This document shows positions 8,487-16,905 of a stretch of 64,000 bases of DNA, piece by piece. The notes under the pieces are model-generated. The model did not search any database and was not told the origin of the DNA. It was given only the letters and a program-made list of their open reading frames with translations. This DNA is from a virus. The translations under genes were made by a program, and so were the position numbers. The first letter of the stretch is position 1. Every line of letters starts with the position of its first letter. The stretch lies in the IMG/VR virus record IMGVR_UViG_3300044821_000131, positions 62,001-126,000 of that record; one strand, given 5' to 3'.

Positions 8487-8899
8487 CACTGCCCAACAAG
8501 GAAGCACTGGTGGAAGCCTTGGATCTATATCGCCGATGTGGCGAGGACGAGTCTACCATTCCTGAAGAGCTCGAATCCGTTCGAGAACAGGGTGTGGGTT
8601 TTCATTTGGAGGAGGAGTCCAACGAGCAGTCCAACGAGCAGTATCCGCCTACGCTTTGGTTCCACTCCGAAGATGGTGGGAATATCGATTCTGTCTGCAT
8701 GTTCATTCAGTATCTGTTGAAGAAAAACGACATGAAGAACGCGGTCGGCTTTGAATACGCGCTCACTTGCAGCAAGCCCCGTATAGATGCTTTTGGTGGT
8801 GGCGCATGTATGATCACCGCGGACAAAATTGATGGTTTCAATTCTGGCGTTTGGTTGCTGGAGAGTCTGGGGCATCTGGGGCCTTGTCGAAACACATGA
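8450..8899 (+). CDS. conserved hypothetical protein
   Basis: 149 aa. The order of motifs (MANYYTEFS at the start, LWFHSEDGG near residue 70, a terminal CSKPRIDAFGGGA) resembles a small family I know only as hypothetical proteins in phage and environmental genomes. Residues 57-66 carry a direct SNEQ repeat. Stop overlaps the next start (ATGA). Confidence 0.65.
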   Translation: MANYYTEFSFTVALPNKEALVEALDLYRRCGEDESTIPEELESVREQGVGFHLEEESNEQSNEQYPPTLWFHSEDGGNIDSVCMFIQYLLKKNDMKNAVGFEYALTCSKPRIDAFGGGACMITADKIDGFNSGVWLLESLGHLGPCRNT

Positions 8900-9378
8900 G
8901 CTGTAAATCGTATTTTCTTCATGGTGGCAAAGTGGTGAAGTTCTTGGAAGACAACGATGACCTTGGTTGTCTTTGTACTTTTCCGCACGACGATGTAAGC
9001 ACATTGGACGCCGAACGCGTGCGTTCCTTAGCCTACCTCGGAGCTGCTGTCGTGTTACTGCAACGCGGACTCATTGAACATGGGTATCTACCAGATTGTC
9101 TGTCAGATTGGATACGTCGGGAGATCGATGCCAAGTTGGCCGGGCAGCCTTTACCCAACGTTATTACGCACGAAACCCCGTGCTACGTCGCGCTCAAGAA
9201 ACCCGGAGATTGCTTCTACACGTGGTATGATCGTAGCGCAATACTCGATAATCCTACGGATATTCCTACGAAGGAGGAAAGTAAATACGTCACTCGATTG
9301 CAATACAAGGCTAGTGGTGAATTAATCTCTCGTGAGGACGGGGCCAGAGCCGAAGTCTGGAAACCAATGGCGCCTTAA
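8896..9378 (+). CDS. hypothetical protein
   Basis: Not recognised. 160 aa from the ATG coupled to the preceding stop; this start is preferred over in-frame codons upstream because of the ATGA overlap. Cys-containing but with no regular zinc spacing. Confidence 0.6.
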   Translation: MSCKSYFLHGGKVVKFLEDNDDLGCLCTFPHDDVSTLDAERVRSLAYLGAAVVLLQRGLIEHGYLPDCLSDWIRREIDAKLAGQPLPNVITHETPCYVALKKPGDCFYTWYDRSAILDNPTDIPTKEESKYVTRLQYKASGELISREDGARAEVWKPMAP

Positions 9379-9385
9379 AATCCCA

Positions 9386-9706
9386 ATGCGCTTTAAATTA
9401 ATCTGCATGTCGTTCGACGGAGAATACAAGGTGGAACACGGCGATGATCGGAAAGGTTTTTACGATATAGCCGAGGCTTGGACTTGTAGTAATAATATCG
9501 GGTCCAAATGGTATTTCTATCCGTTTCACTTCGTCGTGAGCTTCAGCACGAAGACAATAGTGGCGGCGCCTTGCGGAATGGAATCGCTGGCGGGCAGGCG
9601 TACCGCATCAGTAGCTAGAATCTTTAATAAGTTCGCCGTCGAACCTGCTGCTCAATCTTTGACTGTGTACAAGTTCTTTCAATACGTGACTGGCAGGCTC
9701 ATATAA
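9386..9706 (+). CDS. hypothetical protein
   Basis: Not recognised. 106 aa from ATG 9386. An upstream in-frame ATG at 9332 lies inside the previous gene. The pattern of aromatic residues (KWYFYPFHFVVS) suggests a beta-sheet core. Confidence 0.6.
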   Translation: MRFKLICMSFDGEYKVEHGDDRKGFYDIAEAWTCSNNIGSKWYFYPFHFVVSFSTKTIVAAPCGMESLAGRRTASVARIFNKFAVEPAAQSLTVYKFFQYVTGRLI

Positions 9707-9725
9707 ATTATCGGTTTAAAACAAC

Positions 9726-10445
9726 ATGAAATTCATATTTACACTACTCCTCATCCTGGCACTCAATCTCAGCCTTAACGCCCAAACACCTCCGTTCCCA
9801 GGGGGCACGAACAACCCTCCGATTACCAATTACGATGGCGGCGGCGTAACCGGCAGCACCTATGTGGTCGACACGAATCACCTCTACATCAAGTTCGTCA
9901 GCTACAGTACACACACTACTGGTAGTCACCACAATCCGATCGTCTGGGCCGACAAAGTGTTCTTCATCAGTGGGTATCTGGACACTAATTTGGTGTATGG
10001 GTTGGCTCAGTCCTCATCTATTAACGGCACGTACAAGACGATGGCTACATTCGTTGGAAATGCGAATGGTGTACTGGTGACCAATTCAGTTATTCTGTCT
10101 TCGACCATAACCTCTCCTGCCTGGTTCTTCCGTGCCGTGCAACAAGCTGGGTTCTTAGTGTGGTCCGATTACGAAGGTGGATCTTATGTGGCCTACACTA
10201 AGACCATTGCAGACGGTTGGGGCTGGTCACCGGATCGCAGTGAGTTGACGATCCAAGATCCTCAGAATAGTGACAACACCGTCTTGGCGTTCGGGTCCTA
10301 CGGCGACTCTTGGTCGGGGCAAGGCTTAGCCATCGTTCCGTTTCCCACCTACAGCCCGGTGTACGAATTCTCTATCACATTTGACGATCCTTTGAACCAA
10401 CCCTTTGGCATGTATCCGATCTGGTTAACCGGGTTTGCTCCCTAA
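9726..10445 (+). CDS. exported protein of unknown function
   Basis: 239 aa with a clear Sec signal peptide (MKF, hydrophobic core, likely cut LNA|QTPP, so Gln at +1). The mature part is rich in Asn, Thr, Tyr and beta-strand patterns, resembling a beta-sandwich. No catalytic motif seen. One of several phage-coded exported proteins in this window. Confidence 0.7.
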   Translation: MKFIFTLLLILALNLSLNAQTPPFPGGTNNPPITNYDGGGVTGSTYVVDTNHLYIKFVSYSTHTTGSHHNPIVWADKVFFISGYLDTNLVYGLAQSSSINGTYKTMATFVGNANGVLVTNSVILSSTITSPAWFFRAVQQAGFLVWSDYEGGSYVAYTKTIADGWGWSPDRSELTIQDPQNSDNTVLAFGSYGDSWSGQGLAIVPFPTYSPVYEFSITFDDPLNQPFGMYPIWLTGFAP

Positions 10446-10446
10446 T

Positions 10447-10956
10447 ATGAGTTCTCTTCAATTACATCCGTCATTAGGCATCAATGCGCACCTCACGTTC
10501 TGTCCTCGTTGCGGCGGCGACGGACCCGACCTGATGCTTATCGGCAGTCGTACGAGTATCCTGCAATGTAACTCGTGCGGCATAACCATCTACGGCCATA
10601 AACCGTCTAAGCCTTGTCCAAAGTGTAAAAACGGTGGCCCATACTCCACTGGCAACTTCACTCACGTCGGCACCATCGGCGAGCGCGACAAACTGCCTGG
10701 TAGTTTGTGCGATAAGTGCAAAGCCGAGATCGAGTCATTTAAAAAGATCGTCGCTGATGGAGGCATATACTTTAAGTGCAAGACTTGTAAGAATACCGGT
10801 GTGATCAAGTCGAAGTCGGATATTTGTCGACTCGTTCGTGAAAAATTAAAAGTTGAAAAACCAGATCCCTGCGGTATCGAGTTCGAGAACTGCGAACAGC
10901 ATGCGGTGGAGGAATCTGAAACGAAGAAGAAATCCGATGCTAAAGCGCCTGATTGA
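10447..10956 (+). CDS. multi-zinc-ribbon protein
   Basis: 169 aa with four CxxC pairs in order: CPRC (residues 19-22), CNSC, CPKC, then CDKC and CKTC, enough for at least two zinc ribbons. The layout is familiar from uncharacterised phage proteins. Acidic/basic tail EETKKK type. Could bind nucleic acid, but this is not shown. Confidence 0.7.
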   Translation: MSSLQLHPSLGINAHLTFCPRCGGDGPDLMLIGSRTSILQCNSCGITIYGHKPSKPCPKCKNGGPYSTGNFTHVGTIGERDKLPGSLCDKCKAEIESFKKIVADGGIYFKCKTCKNTGVIKSKSDICRLVREKLKVEKPDPCGIEFENCEQHAVEESETKKKSDAKAPD

Positions 10957-11206
10957 TTGGTTGTTCGGTGTTCGACGTTACGGCTCTTCAGGGCTTACTC
11001 GTAAACGTCGAAACTATATCACAATGCTGGGGAACAAGAAGTACTGTATTGGGTACTACGACTACTGGTGCAAGTGTGGCACGAAGCTAACGCATGATGA
11101 ACCAAAGTCCTTTCAGTCCGTCCATGGCCGATACGGCATAGCCACAGCCAAGTGTGAAAAGTGTGGTATTCATTACGGCGTATTACCGGGATTTAGTGAT
11201 TTATGA
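10937..11206 (+). CDS. small zinc-ribbon protein
   Basis: 89 aa. The start MLKRLIDWLFG overlaps the upstream gene by 20 bases; an earlier in-frame ATG would overlap by 104. CKCG and CEKCG motifs about 33 residues apart form one probable zinc ribbon. Stop overlaps the next start (ATGA). Confidence 0.65.
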   Translation: MLKRLIDWLFGVRRYGSSGLTRKRRNYITMLGNKKYCIGYYDYWCKCGTKLTHDEPKSFQSVHGRYGIATAKCEKCGIHYGVLPGFSDL

Positions 11207-11442
11207 ACGCATGTACAAAGAGTCTTAAAACCGGTTACGCAACTTACTATTTTCCGCCACAGTGGTCGTTTGTCGACACGGCAGAATGGATAGTTGCACA
11301 TCTGGGTGTGTTTATGGACGTTTGGGAGTTCGAGGTTGCTAAGATGGTAGATCAGACTTACTTGGAGTCAAAACAACTGAAACAATTCAATGAAAAAAAC
11401 TTGGCTAGTACACCGGTTAAACGCACCGACGAACGGAGCTAA
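11203..11442 (+). CDS. hypothetical protein
   Basis: Not recognised. 79 aa, one predicted helix pair. Coupled to its upstream neighbour by ATGA and overlaps the next gene by 53 bases, so its 3' end may have been extended by mutation. Confidence 0.5.
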   Translation: MNACTKSLKTGYATYYFPPQWSFVDTAEWIVAHLGVFMDVWEFEVAKMVDQTYLESKQLKQFNEKNLASTPVKRTDERS

Positions 11443-11878
11443 CCCGTTCGCGTTCGGTGGCGGGTTTCGTAATGGTGGCATTTCTGACGGCTTGATGAAA
11501 AAGCTCATGCCGATCTTCTCTTTTGATTACATGGGCGCTGCCGAGTACGAGTTCGGCGATACGGCTGAAGCTTTGGAACTGATGTTGAGCGGCCAAAAAT
11601 TGGTGTCTGGTCAGATTCAGTTTCTTAAAACCCGACCGGAGGTCGTTGCATATTATATTTGTAACGCGTCGGATGAGTATGAAGTTCGAGACCGAATTAT
11701 CGCCTTGTACAAAGGCAAGCTGAATACCCGGGAGTATGTGTATTTGAAGCGGGTTTTCGATAAGGAGTACGAAGGAATGACTCGTGGCTGGCTGGAGTTG
11801 GATAACGGATTCGCGTTCTTTGTTGATCGGGAAATGTGGATCAAGTTTGGACGTTTGTTCGAATTAAACTTGGAGTGA
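11390..11878 (+). CDS. conserved hypothetical protein
   Basis: 162 aa. The segment FSFDYMGAAEYEFG around residues 43-56 is a strong signature of a family I know from phages only as hypothetical. The rest is alternating helix and strand. No catalytic residues are evident. Confidence 0.65.
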   Translation: MKKTWLVHRLNAPTNGANPFAFGGGFRNGGISDGLMKKLMPIFSFDYMGAAEYEFGDTAEALELMLSGQKLVSGQIQFLKTRPEVVAYYICNASDEYEVRDRIIALYKGKLNTREYVYLKRVFDKEYEGMTRGWLELDNGFAFFVDREMWIKFGRLFELNLE

Positions 11879-11879
11879 T

Positions 11880-12059
11880 ATGCCGACGGCTAAAATCGAG
11901 CGTCCTAACAAGCGGCGTGATCTGGACCGGTGGCGGTACAACCGACGGCGCCGCTTGGCCTGTATCCCGGTGCGGAACCGAACTGTGATGCAACAGGAAC
12001 GCATCACTCAACTTGAGTCTCTTATAGACTGGTCAGCCTTTAGACTGGGCAGTCCTTGA
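11880..12059 (+). CDS. small basic hypothetical protein
   Basis: 59 aa. Starts two bases after the upstream stop (TGATATG). The N-terminal half is Arg-rich (RRDLDRWRYNRRRRLA), the C-terminal half is a short amphipathic helix with a Trp. It fills the space between its neighbours in the same strand and spacing style. May bind nucleic acid by charge. Confidence 0.55.
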   Translation: MPTAKIERPNKRRDLDRWRYNRRRRLACIPVRNRTVMQQERITQLESLIDWSAFRLGSP

Positions 12060-12065
12060 TAAATT

Positions 12066-12344
12066 ATGAAACGTAAAACTATAGCTGATCCGGATGGTGA
12101 GCCCTTGCCAGTGAAGGAGGCGCTTGAGGCGTGGAATAAACTTACACGCCCTATGGAGAAGCTGGGTTTCGCAGTCAACGCAATCGATCCCCGGCGTGCA
12201 GTTCTTATGTCCCCATGGCGGCCCGGTGTTTTCTCTGCTGGTGAGTGCCATTCGTCGGATAAACGCGGCTTTGACTGGCGACTATCCTCCCGAGATAAAA
12301 CTTGTGCCGCGTTCTTCGACAACTCCATGTTACGCGTCGGGTGA
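12066..12344 (+). CDS. hypothetical protein, possibly frameshifted N-terminal part
   Basis: 92 aa. The first 55 residues are well protein-like; the rest is less so, while from about 12210 the +1 frame becomes protein-like (see 12124-12567). Either two overlapping genes or one gene broken by an indel near 12225. Not recognised. Confidence 0.45.
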   Translation: MKRKTIADPDGEPLPVKEALEAWNKLTRPMEKLGFAVNAIDPRRAVLMSPWRPGVFSAGECHSSDKRGFDWRLSSRDKTCAAFFDNSMLRVG

Positions 12345-12567
12345 GATTCCATTGAAAGGTGATTTCATAATTCATCAGCGGGTGAACGAGGTTACCGATC
12401 GGTCGACGTTGTCAACTGAGGAGATCCAAATATGGATTGTCGTCGGCATCTGCGGCGATATGGTTCGATCTAAATGCAGTGGTGCCGATCGATGGCGTCA
12501 GGCTCATTACATAGACCGCATGTGCTTGTTGCAGCGAAAAACGGCACGGAAGCCGTTTGAGGACTGA
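12124..12567 (+). CDS. hypothetical protein, possibly C-terminal part of a frameshifted gene
   Basis: 147 aa in the +1 frame relative to the overlapping gene. From residue about 35 on (VSAIRRINAALTGD and onward) it reads like a real protein, but the first 30 residues do not. GTG codons near 12196 and 12226 are alternative starts. Not recognised. Confidence 0.45.
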   Translation: MRRGINLHALWRSWVSQSTQSIPGVQFLCPHGGPVFSLLVSAIRRINAALTGDYPPEIKLVPRSSTTPCYASGEIPLKGDFIIHQRVNEVTDRSTLSTEEIQIWIVVGICGDMVRSKCSGADRWRQAHYIDRMCLLQRKTARKPFED

Positions 12568-12602
12568 GGCTATATGGCCAAATCAAAGAAAGTGCGAGAA
12601 TT

Positions 12603-12908
12603 ATGAACTACACATCGAAAGTAACCGAATGCCTGGGCTGTCCGCCGGGTGATCCTGATGTCTTTGCCAGATACGTCGCCAGTCTTCATCCGGAGGGTAA
12701 AGCTGCATCGAATGAATGTGCTGTGTCCGAGTGTGCTTTACCCGAAGTGACTACAGGCATTTTGGAGGCATACGTGTCGGACATCTATAAAGCAGCAGCA
12801 ATCAATCCCGGTGGTTGGGACGAGCAAAGAATCAAGAACTTCATTCGAGCCGTGCTGCAGTCATACGCTGAGTCGACTTGGAAAACTCGACAAGAACGTT
12901 CTTCATGA
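12603..12908 (+). CDS. short paralogue of the 13019 protein
   Basis: 101 aa. Its opening (TECLGCPPGDPDVFARYVASLHPEG) aligns with that of the gene at 13019 (TECMG..PADPDVFAKYIGSLHPSG), and both continue with a similar helix (IKNFIRAV versus VKGFIKAA). The C-terminal half of the longer protein is absent. Probably a partial duplication. An in-frame-coupled 10-codon frame (12574-12606) precedes it. Confidence 0.6.
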   Translation: MNYTSKVTECLGCPPGDPDVFARYVASLHPEGKAASNECAVSECALPEVTTGILEAYVSDIYKAAAINPGGWDEQRIKNFIRAVLQSYAESTWKTRQERSS

Positions 12909-13018
12909 CTGACGGGCTTGGCTTAGTCATCTTCTGGACGCGAAACAGGACCGCGTTCAGATACAGTAAAGTCCTGAAACTAAATAACTAAACATTAACA
13001 AAATAACAAAACAAACAT

Positions 13019-13687
13019 ATGATACTCAAAATCCACAGTGTTCTCGTAACCGAATGCATGGGCACCAAACCGGCTGACCCTGATGTCTTTGCCAAATACA
13101 TTGGCAGTCTTCATCCGTCCGGCACCGTTCAGCGTGACGAACTGGATAACGCCAAGGCCCGTGAAGCCACGGGCACCACGATCTTTCATCGTGACGTCTC
13201 CGACGACGCCCCCATCATCTATGACTATCAGGTCAAAGGCTTCATCAAGGCGGCCTGCACCGCCACTAACCGCTTCGACAAGGAATACCGTAACGGCCTG
13301 GGCAAGCTGACGGCCTGTCGCGCCAAGATCACGGAGGCATTGTTCATCAAGCCCCGGATCATTCGAATGGAAATGCCCAAGGGTCTGGAACGCGGCGTTT
13401 GTGAACGCCCGTTGATCGCCGAGACCGCCCAGGGCAAACGCGTGACAGTGGTGCGTTCCGAAACGGTTCCGGCCGGCACGGTGCTCGACTTCGAGATCCA
13501 CCTCTTCGCCAAGGAGCTTCTGCCCCATCTCAAAGTGTGGTTGAACTACGGCCTGATGATCGGTCTCGGCCAATGGCGTAACAGCGGCAAGGGCCAGTTC
13601 AAATGGGAACTGATGAACCCGGAAGTGCTGCCTACGCCTGACGCCATGGACAAAGTGCCCAAGTCGGAAGACGCGGGCGAAGAATAA
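13019..13687 (+). CDS. conserved phage protein with GLGxWRNSGxGxF motif
   Basis: 222 aa. Codons end mostly in C or G, unlike the neighbours, which points to high expression. The C-terminal GLGQWRNSGKGQF resembles a G-x-G-x-WR-x3-G-x-F signature that I recall from a family of uncharacterised phage proteins. It follows a long A-rich leader without Shine-Dalgarno and is closed by a terminator, so it is likely a separate transcript end. Possibly DNA- or RNA-related, but no function is known to me. Confidence 0.65.
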   Translation: MILKIHSVLVTECMGTKPADPDVFAKYIGSLHPSGTVQRDELDNAKAREATGTTIFHRDVSDDAPIIYDYQVKGFIKAACTATNRFDKEYRNGLGKLTACRAKITEALFIKPRIIRMEMPKGLERGVCERPLIAETAQGKRVTVVRSETVPAGTVLDFEIHLFAKELLPHLKVWLNYGLMIGLGQWRNSGKGQFKWELMNPEVLPTPDAMDKVPKSEDAGEE

Positions 13688-13711
13688 ATTCAGTTCGCGA
13701 ATATCTGTCAT

Positions 13712-13740
13712 TGCCCGGGCCTTGATACAGGGCTCGGGCA
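13712..13740 (+). terminator. rho-independent-type hairpin
   Basis: Stem TGCCCGGGCC with GGGCTCGGGCA (10 pairs, one G-T) around an 8-base loop, followed by TTGAACTTTTC. It lies 25 bases after the stop of the 13019 gene and before the long non-coding array. Confidence 0.7.
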
Positions 13741-13799
13741 TTGAACTTTTCAAATAACTGCTTCGCCGCTAATCCCGGTGAGGTCGATTATCCTTTAAA

Positions 13800-14985
13800 G
13801 CAAAGTGCAGGCAGAGTTTAGTTGGGTAATGGTTTGGTAAGGTCACGTGTGGTCGTGTGAGGGTATAGTCAGGTTAGGTACTGGTCAAGTTAAGCGTGGT
13901 GCTGGCGAAGTGCGGTATTGTGTAGCGTCGGCAAGGTAATGTTACGCGTGGTGACGGCAAAGTAATGTTACGCGTCGTGACGGCAACGTATCGTTTAGTT
14001 AAGGTAAAGTAAGGTGGAGCGCAGTGCAGGTAATGTTACGCGGTGTGAGGGCAACGTATCGTCTAGTTAAGGTAAAGTACAGTGGTGTGATGGTCAGGTT
14101 TGGCCTTGTGCGGGTACGGCAAAGTATAGTTCGGTATTGGCAAAGTTTCGTATTGTGAGGGTAAGGTAAAGTCTGGTCACGTAACGGTAAGGCGTGGTCG
14201 TGTGAGGGCATCGTAAAGTTCTGTCTTGTCTTGGCACTGTAAAGTTCAGTGCTGGCGTGGTGCAGTCGTGTGGAGGCACTGTTTGGTAGCGCGCAGGTAA
14301 AGTAGAGTGCCGTGCCGTGCTGGTAAGGTCTCGATATGCGAAGTGATGGCAAAGTTCTGTTGCGTGTCGGCAAAGTTGAGTCGTGTAACGGCAAAGTCCG
14401 GTCGTGTAACGGCAAAGTCCAGTCCTGTGTCGGCGTAGTGCAGTCCAGTCGTGTCACGGTTTGGTATAGTACAGTGAAGTGCTGGCGTGGTACAGTCCCG
14501 TTAAGGCCCTGTTTGGTAAAGTGAAGTGGGGGCAAAGTTCTGTGTTGTGTCGGCAATGCAAAGTATCGCGCAGTGCAGGCAATGTACAGTTCCGTTCGGG
14601 TCATGTTAGGTGCAGTATAGGCAAGGTCAAGCGCAGTGCAGGCAACGTCAAGTGCAGTAAAGGCGAAGTCATGTTAGGTGCCGTGAAGGCAACGTATGGT
14701 GGCGTTCGGTTTGGGTATGGTATCGTGCAGTGAGGTGAAGGCTAAGTATGGCGCCGTAGAGGCAAGGTTGGGTCCCGCAGAGTGATGGTATGGTCAAGTA
14801 TAGTGCGGTGAAGTGACGGCAAAGTTCAGTAACGTAACGTGAAGGCAAAGTGTGGTAACGTGGTGTGATGGCCGAGTACCGTATCGTCACGTGCGGGCAT
14901 AGTGCCGTGAGGTGAAGGCAACGTGCCGCATCGTCACGTGAGGGCAGAGTAGCGTATCGTCACGTGCGGGCAAAGTATGGGTTAT
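13800..14985. repeat. degenerate NNNGT pentamer array, non-coding
   Basis: About 1.2 kb with GT (or GG, GC) recurring every five bases, for example GTAAA GTTCA GTGCT GGCGT. Blocks of one to four pentamers are punctuated by GTGNNGGCAAAGT-like strings. The plus strand is rich in G and T and poor in C. No plausible plus-strand gene is present; open frames on either strand are by-products of the 5-base period (15 bases = 5 codons). Related but diverged units suggest an old or diversifying array. Role unknown. Confidence 0.85.
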
Positions 14986-15008
14986 GTTGGCACACACCGG
15001 GTGATTGA

Positions 15009-15085
15009 GGCTTGCACGGCACGGATTTTAAAGATCAGCAGTGCCCCATAGTTTCTAACACTGATCCCGTCCGCCCGTGCAAGCT
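15009..15085 (+). ncRNA. structured element, multi-stem hairpin
   Basis: Nested pairing: GCTTGCACGG (15010-15019) with CCGTGCAAGC (15075-15084), ACGG (15021-15024) with CCGT (15067-15070), GATCA (15033-15037) with TGATC (15062-15066) and GTG with CAC at the tip. A T-rich run (TTCTTTT) follows. It could be a terminator, an attenuator for the 15119 gene, or a small RNA. Minus-strand transcription would fold equally. Confidence 0.55.
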
Positions 15086-15118
15086 TCTTTTCTGAATTTT
15101 AATTTCCAGTAAATTTAT

Positions 15119-15586
15119 ATGCACAAAATCATTTTTGATAAACTTCGTCAGCTTGCTCCTTCCTTGAGTGTACAAGTGATATGGACGCATGATGACTATT
15201 CCCGTTTTGCCGAGGTCAGACATTGTTGTAAGGGTGGGCCTTCCAAGTGGCAAGCTTGGAACAGCGAAGTTCGTGCTACCATCATCGACGACGGGCACAT
15301 CATTTCTGGCAAATCATATTTAGGTGGCACTTGGGAACGAGCTAATCGGCATCCCAGTAAGAGCAATCCTAACATCTCGGGTTATCTACCGCAGATGGTC
15401 GAAGAGGCTTTGCAAGAACTACGGCTTCACTCAACCGCTCCAGAAATTAAAACACTTTTGGAGTCTGCAATCGCTACAGTGCGTCAGATCATACACGAAG
15501 ATTATGAGCAGAAAATCGAACTGGCTCCGCCGCGGTCTACAGAAGCCTCAAACAGAGTCCGACAGATTAAAAATAAAACAGGCTAA
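15119..15586 (+). CDS. conserved hypothetical protein
   Basis: 155 aa starting behind an AAATTTAT leader. Pattern WQAWNSEVRATI, YLGGTWE, NPNISGYLPQMVEEAL reads as a conserved alpha/beta protein that I have seen only as hypothetical. First gene after the non-coding array. Confidence 0.65.
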   Translation: MHKIIFDKLRQLAPSLSVQVIWTHDDYSRFAEVRHCCKGGPSKWQAWNSEVRATIIDDGHIISGKSYLGGTWERANRHPSKSNPNISGYLPQMVEEALQELRLHSTAPEIKTLLESAIATVRQIIHEDYEQKIELAPPRSTEASNRVRQIKNKTG

Positions 15587-15671
15587 ATGGCTGGACCGGC
15601 AACTCGCTAAATTACCAAACGATCCAGCATTGCGTGAGTACGCGCGAAAGAATCCCCAATTTTTGACATGA
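15504..15671 (+). CDS. small basic protein overlapping the upstream gene
   Basis: 55 aa, Lys/Arg-rich, helical (IKQAKWLDRQLAKLPNDPALREYARK). It overlaps the 15119 gene by 83 bases, which is more than usual here, but the part past 15586 is protein-like and no other gene fills it. Its stop overlaps a 22-codon frame at 15668-15736. Confidence 0.4.
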   Translation: MSRKSNWLRRGLQKPQTESDRLKIKQAKWLDRQLAKLPNDPALREYARKNPQFLT

Positions 15672-15791
15672 AACATTTTCGAAAAGAACACTACTGCAGG
15701 CATTTCGGCTGTTGGATTGGTTGTTCAGGACATTGATATGATTGTAAACTTGGTGTCATTACTCGCTATTGCGGCGGCATGACTCGTGATA

Positions 15792-15887
15792 ATGATAATA
15801 GTCATTGCAATGTTTATGGCCTCAACGTGTTCGTTCTTTGGTGGCAGGTCGGATTCGGAATTTACATTTAATGAAAGGTTTGAATGA
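15792..15887 (+). CDS. 31-aa hydrophobic peptide
   Basis: A short frame encoding a hydrophobic start (MIIVIAMFMAS) with a cysteine and a polar tail, ending in an ATGA overlap with the next gene. Competing micro-frames exist at 15738-15782 (hydrophobic, 14 aa) and 15779-15871. The whole 15672-15883 stretch holds only such tiny frames, so which is translated is unclear. Confidence 0.35.
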   Translation: MIIVIAMFMASTCSFFGGRSDSEFTFNERFE

Positions 15888-16348
15888 TCGAAGAAACTAA
15901 TACGCGAGTCAAAGATGTGCCGGTCGCTTTTTGTGACGACACAGATCCTGCCTATGTTCCACTCGAAGTGTTTGAACAGGCCTATCAAGGCTATCTGCTC
16001 ATAGTCAAGCAAACCGGATTGCCCCTTCATGCTGTAAAGGACAGGATTATTGAACGAGGTGGCTTTACTGCAATTGAGCTAGATACATTCTGTCCAGACT
16101 GGCGAAAGCAGTGTGAGCGGATAAACCGGCAACGACTAGCTAAGTCCGCCTCCGATACACATCAGAAAATGTTGTTCGCCATGGCGAAACTTTCGGTGGA
16201 GTTCCGGGAATATGTGGCCGCCATAGCTTACGAACAAGGACATTCGGCCGGATCTGAGGAAGTGGACGCTATCGCATGTGGTATGGCGACGGACTTGTTG
16301 CCATATATTTCGAGGTATAATACAAGAAAAAATATTCCCAATGACTAG
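15884..16348 (+). CDS. hypothetical protein
   Basis: Not recognised. 154 aa, helical, with no membrane segment. Starts in an ATGA overlap and ends overlapping the next gene by 8 bases. Confidence 0.6.
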   Translation: MIEETNTRVKDVPVAFCDDTDPAYVPLEVFEQAYQGYLLIVKQTGLPLHAVKDRIIERGGFTAIELDTFCPDWRKQCERINRQRLAKSASDTHQKMLFAMAKLSVEFREYVAAIAYEQGHSAGSEEVDAIACGMATDLLPYISRYNTRKNIPND

Positions 16349-16544
16349 CAACTTCAAAGAGTGGTGTCTGATGTCCGTGGTTATTACCGTCGTATGCGAA
16401 TCTTTAATCTGGTTTCTGTACGACGTCCACGATGCTTCAGTGTATTCAATGATGTGGATGGTGCTGCCGTACATGCCATTCATATCAGCAGTGATGTTGA
16501 TTCTGATCTGGTTGCTCGATAAACAAAAACAGCATGAAAAGTAA
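16341..16544 (+). CDS. small membrane protein
   Basis: 67 aa with two hydrophobic segments (about residues 10-25 and 38-58) joined by a short acidic loop and followed by a basic tail KQKQHEK. The size and topology fit a holin or other small phage membrane protein, but no lysozyme gene is next to it, so the role is open. Confidence 0.55.
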   Translation: MTSNFKEWCLMSVVITVVCESLIWFLYDVHDASVYSMMWMVLPYMPFISAVMLILIWLLDKQKQHEK

Positions 16545-16905
16545 AAAGGCAAAAGGTAAGAGAACCAAAATCTCGTCCTCGTCCTGCGGGGCTTCGAGGT
16601 TCAGGCTTCATATAAGTTATAGACCAGAGACACCTATCGAAATGTTTGGCGCCAAGCACAATCTCACGCTACACGTGGAGGAGCGCGAAGCAGATCGGCC
16701 TAATTACCGAGCAGATAATCGATATCATGCCAGCTTTCCAAATGTGGAGGTTAAGGACGGAATCTTTCTTAGATCTGTTTTCGGCGACGGCGATACGGTT
16801 GCAGCAGCACTTAAGGACTATTGTGGTCAACTGTCCTCGAAATGTATAGTGATTGACGCTATGCTGGAAACTCGTCGAGAGCTTGATGTGCCGAAACTCT
16901 TATGA
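16534..16905 (+). CDS. hypothetical protein
   Basis: 123 aa with a basic N-terminus. The C-terminal half (SVFGDGDTVAAALKDYCGQLSSKCIV) resembles small phage proteins of unknown function. It overlaps the next gene by 4 bases (ATGA). Confidence 0.6.
   Translation: MKSKKAKGKRTKISSSSCGASRFRLHISYRPETPIEMFGAKHNLTLHVEEREADRPNYRADNRYHASFPNVEVKDGIFLRSVFGDGDTVAAALKDYCGQLSSKCIVIDAMLETRRELDVPKLL

Noticed and set aside
13999-14604. Open frame of 201 codons on the minus strand in the pentamer array
   Set aside because: It repeats short strings such as TLPLHD because a 5-base period gives a 5-codon repeat. It is explained by the array.
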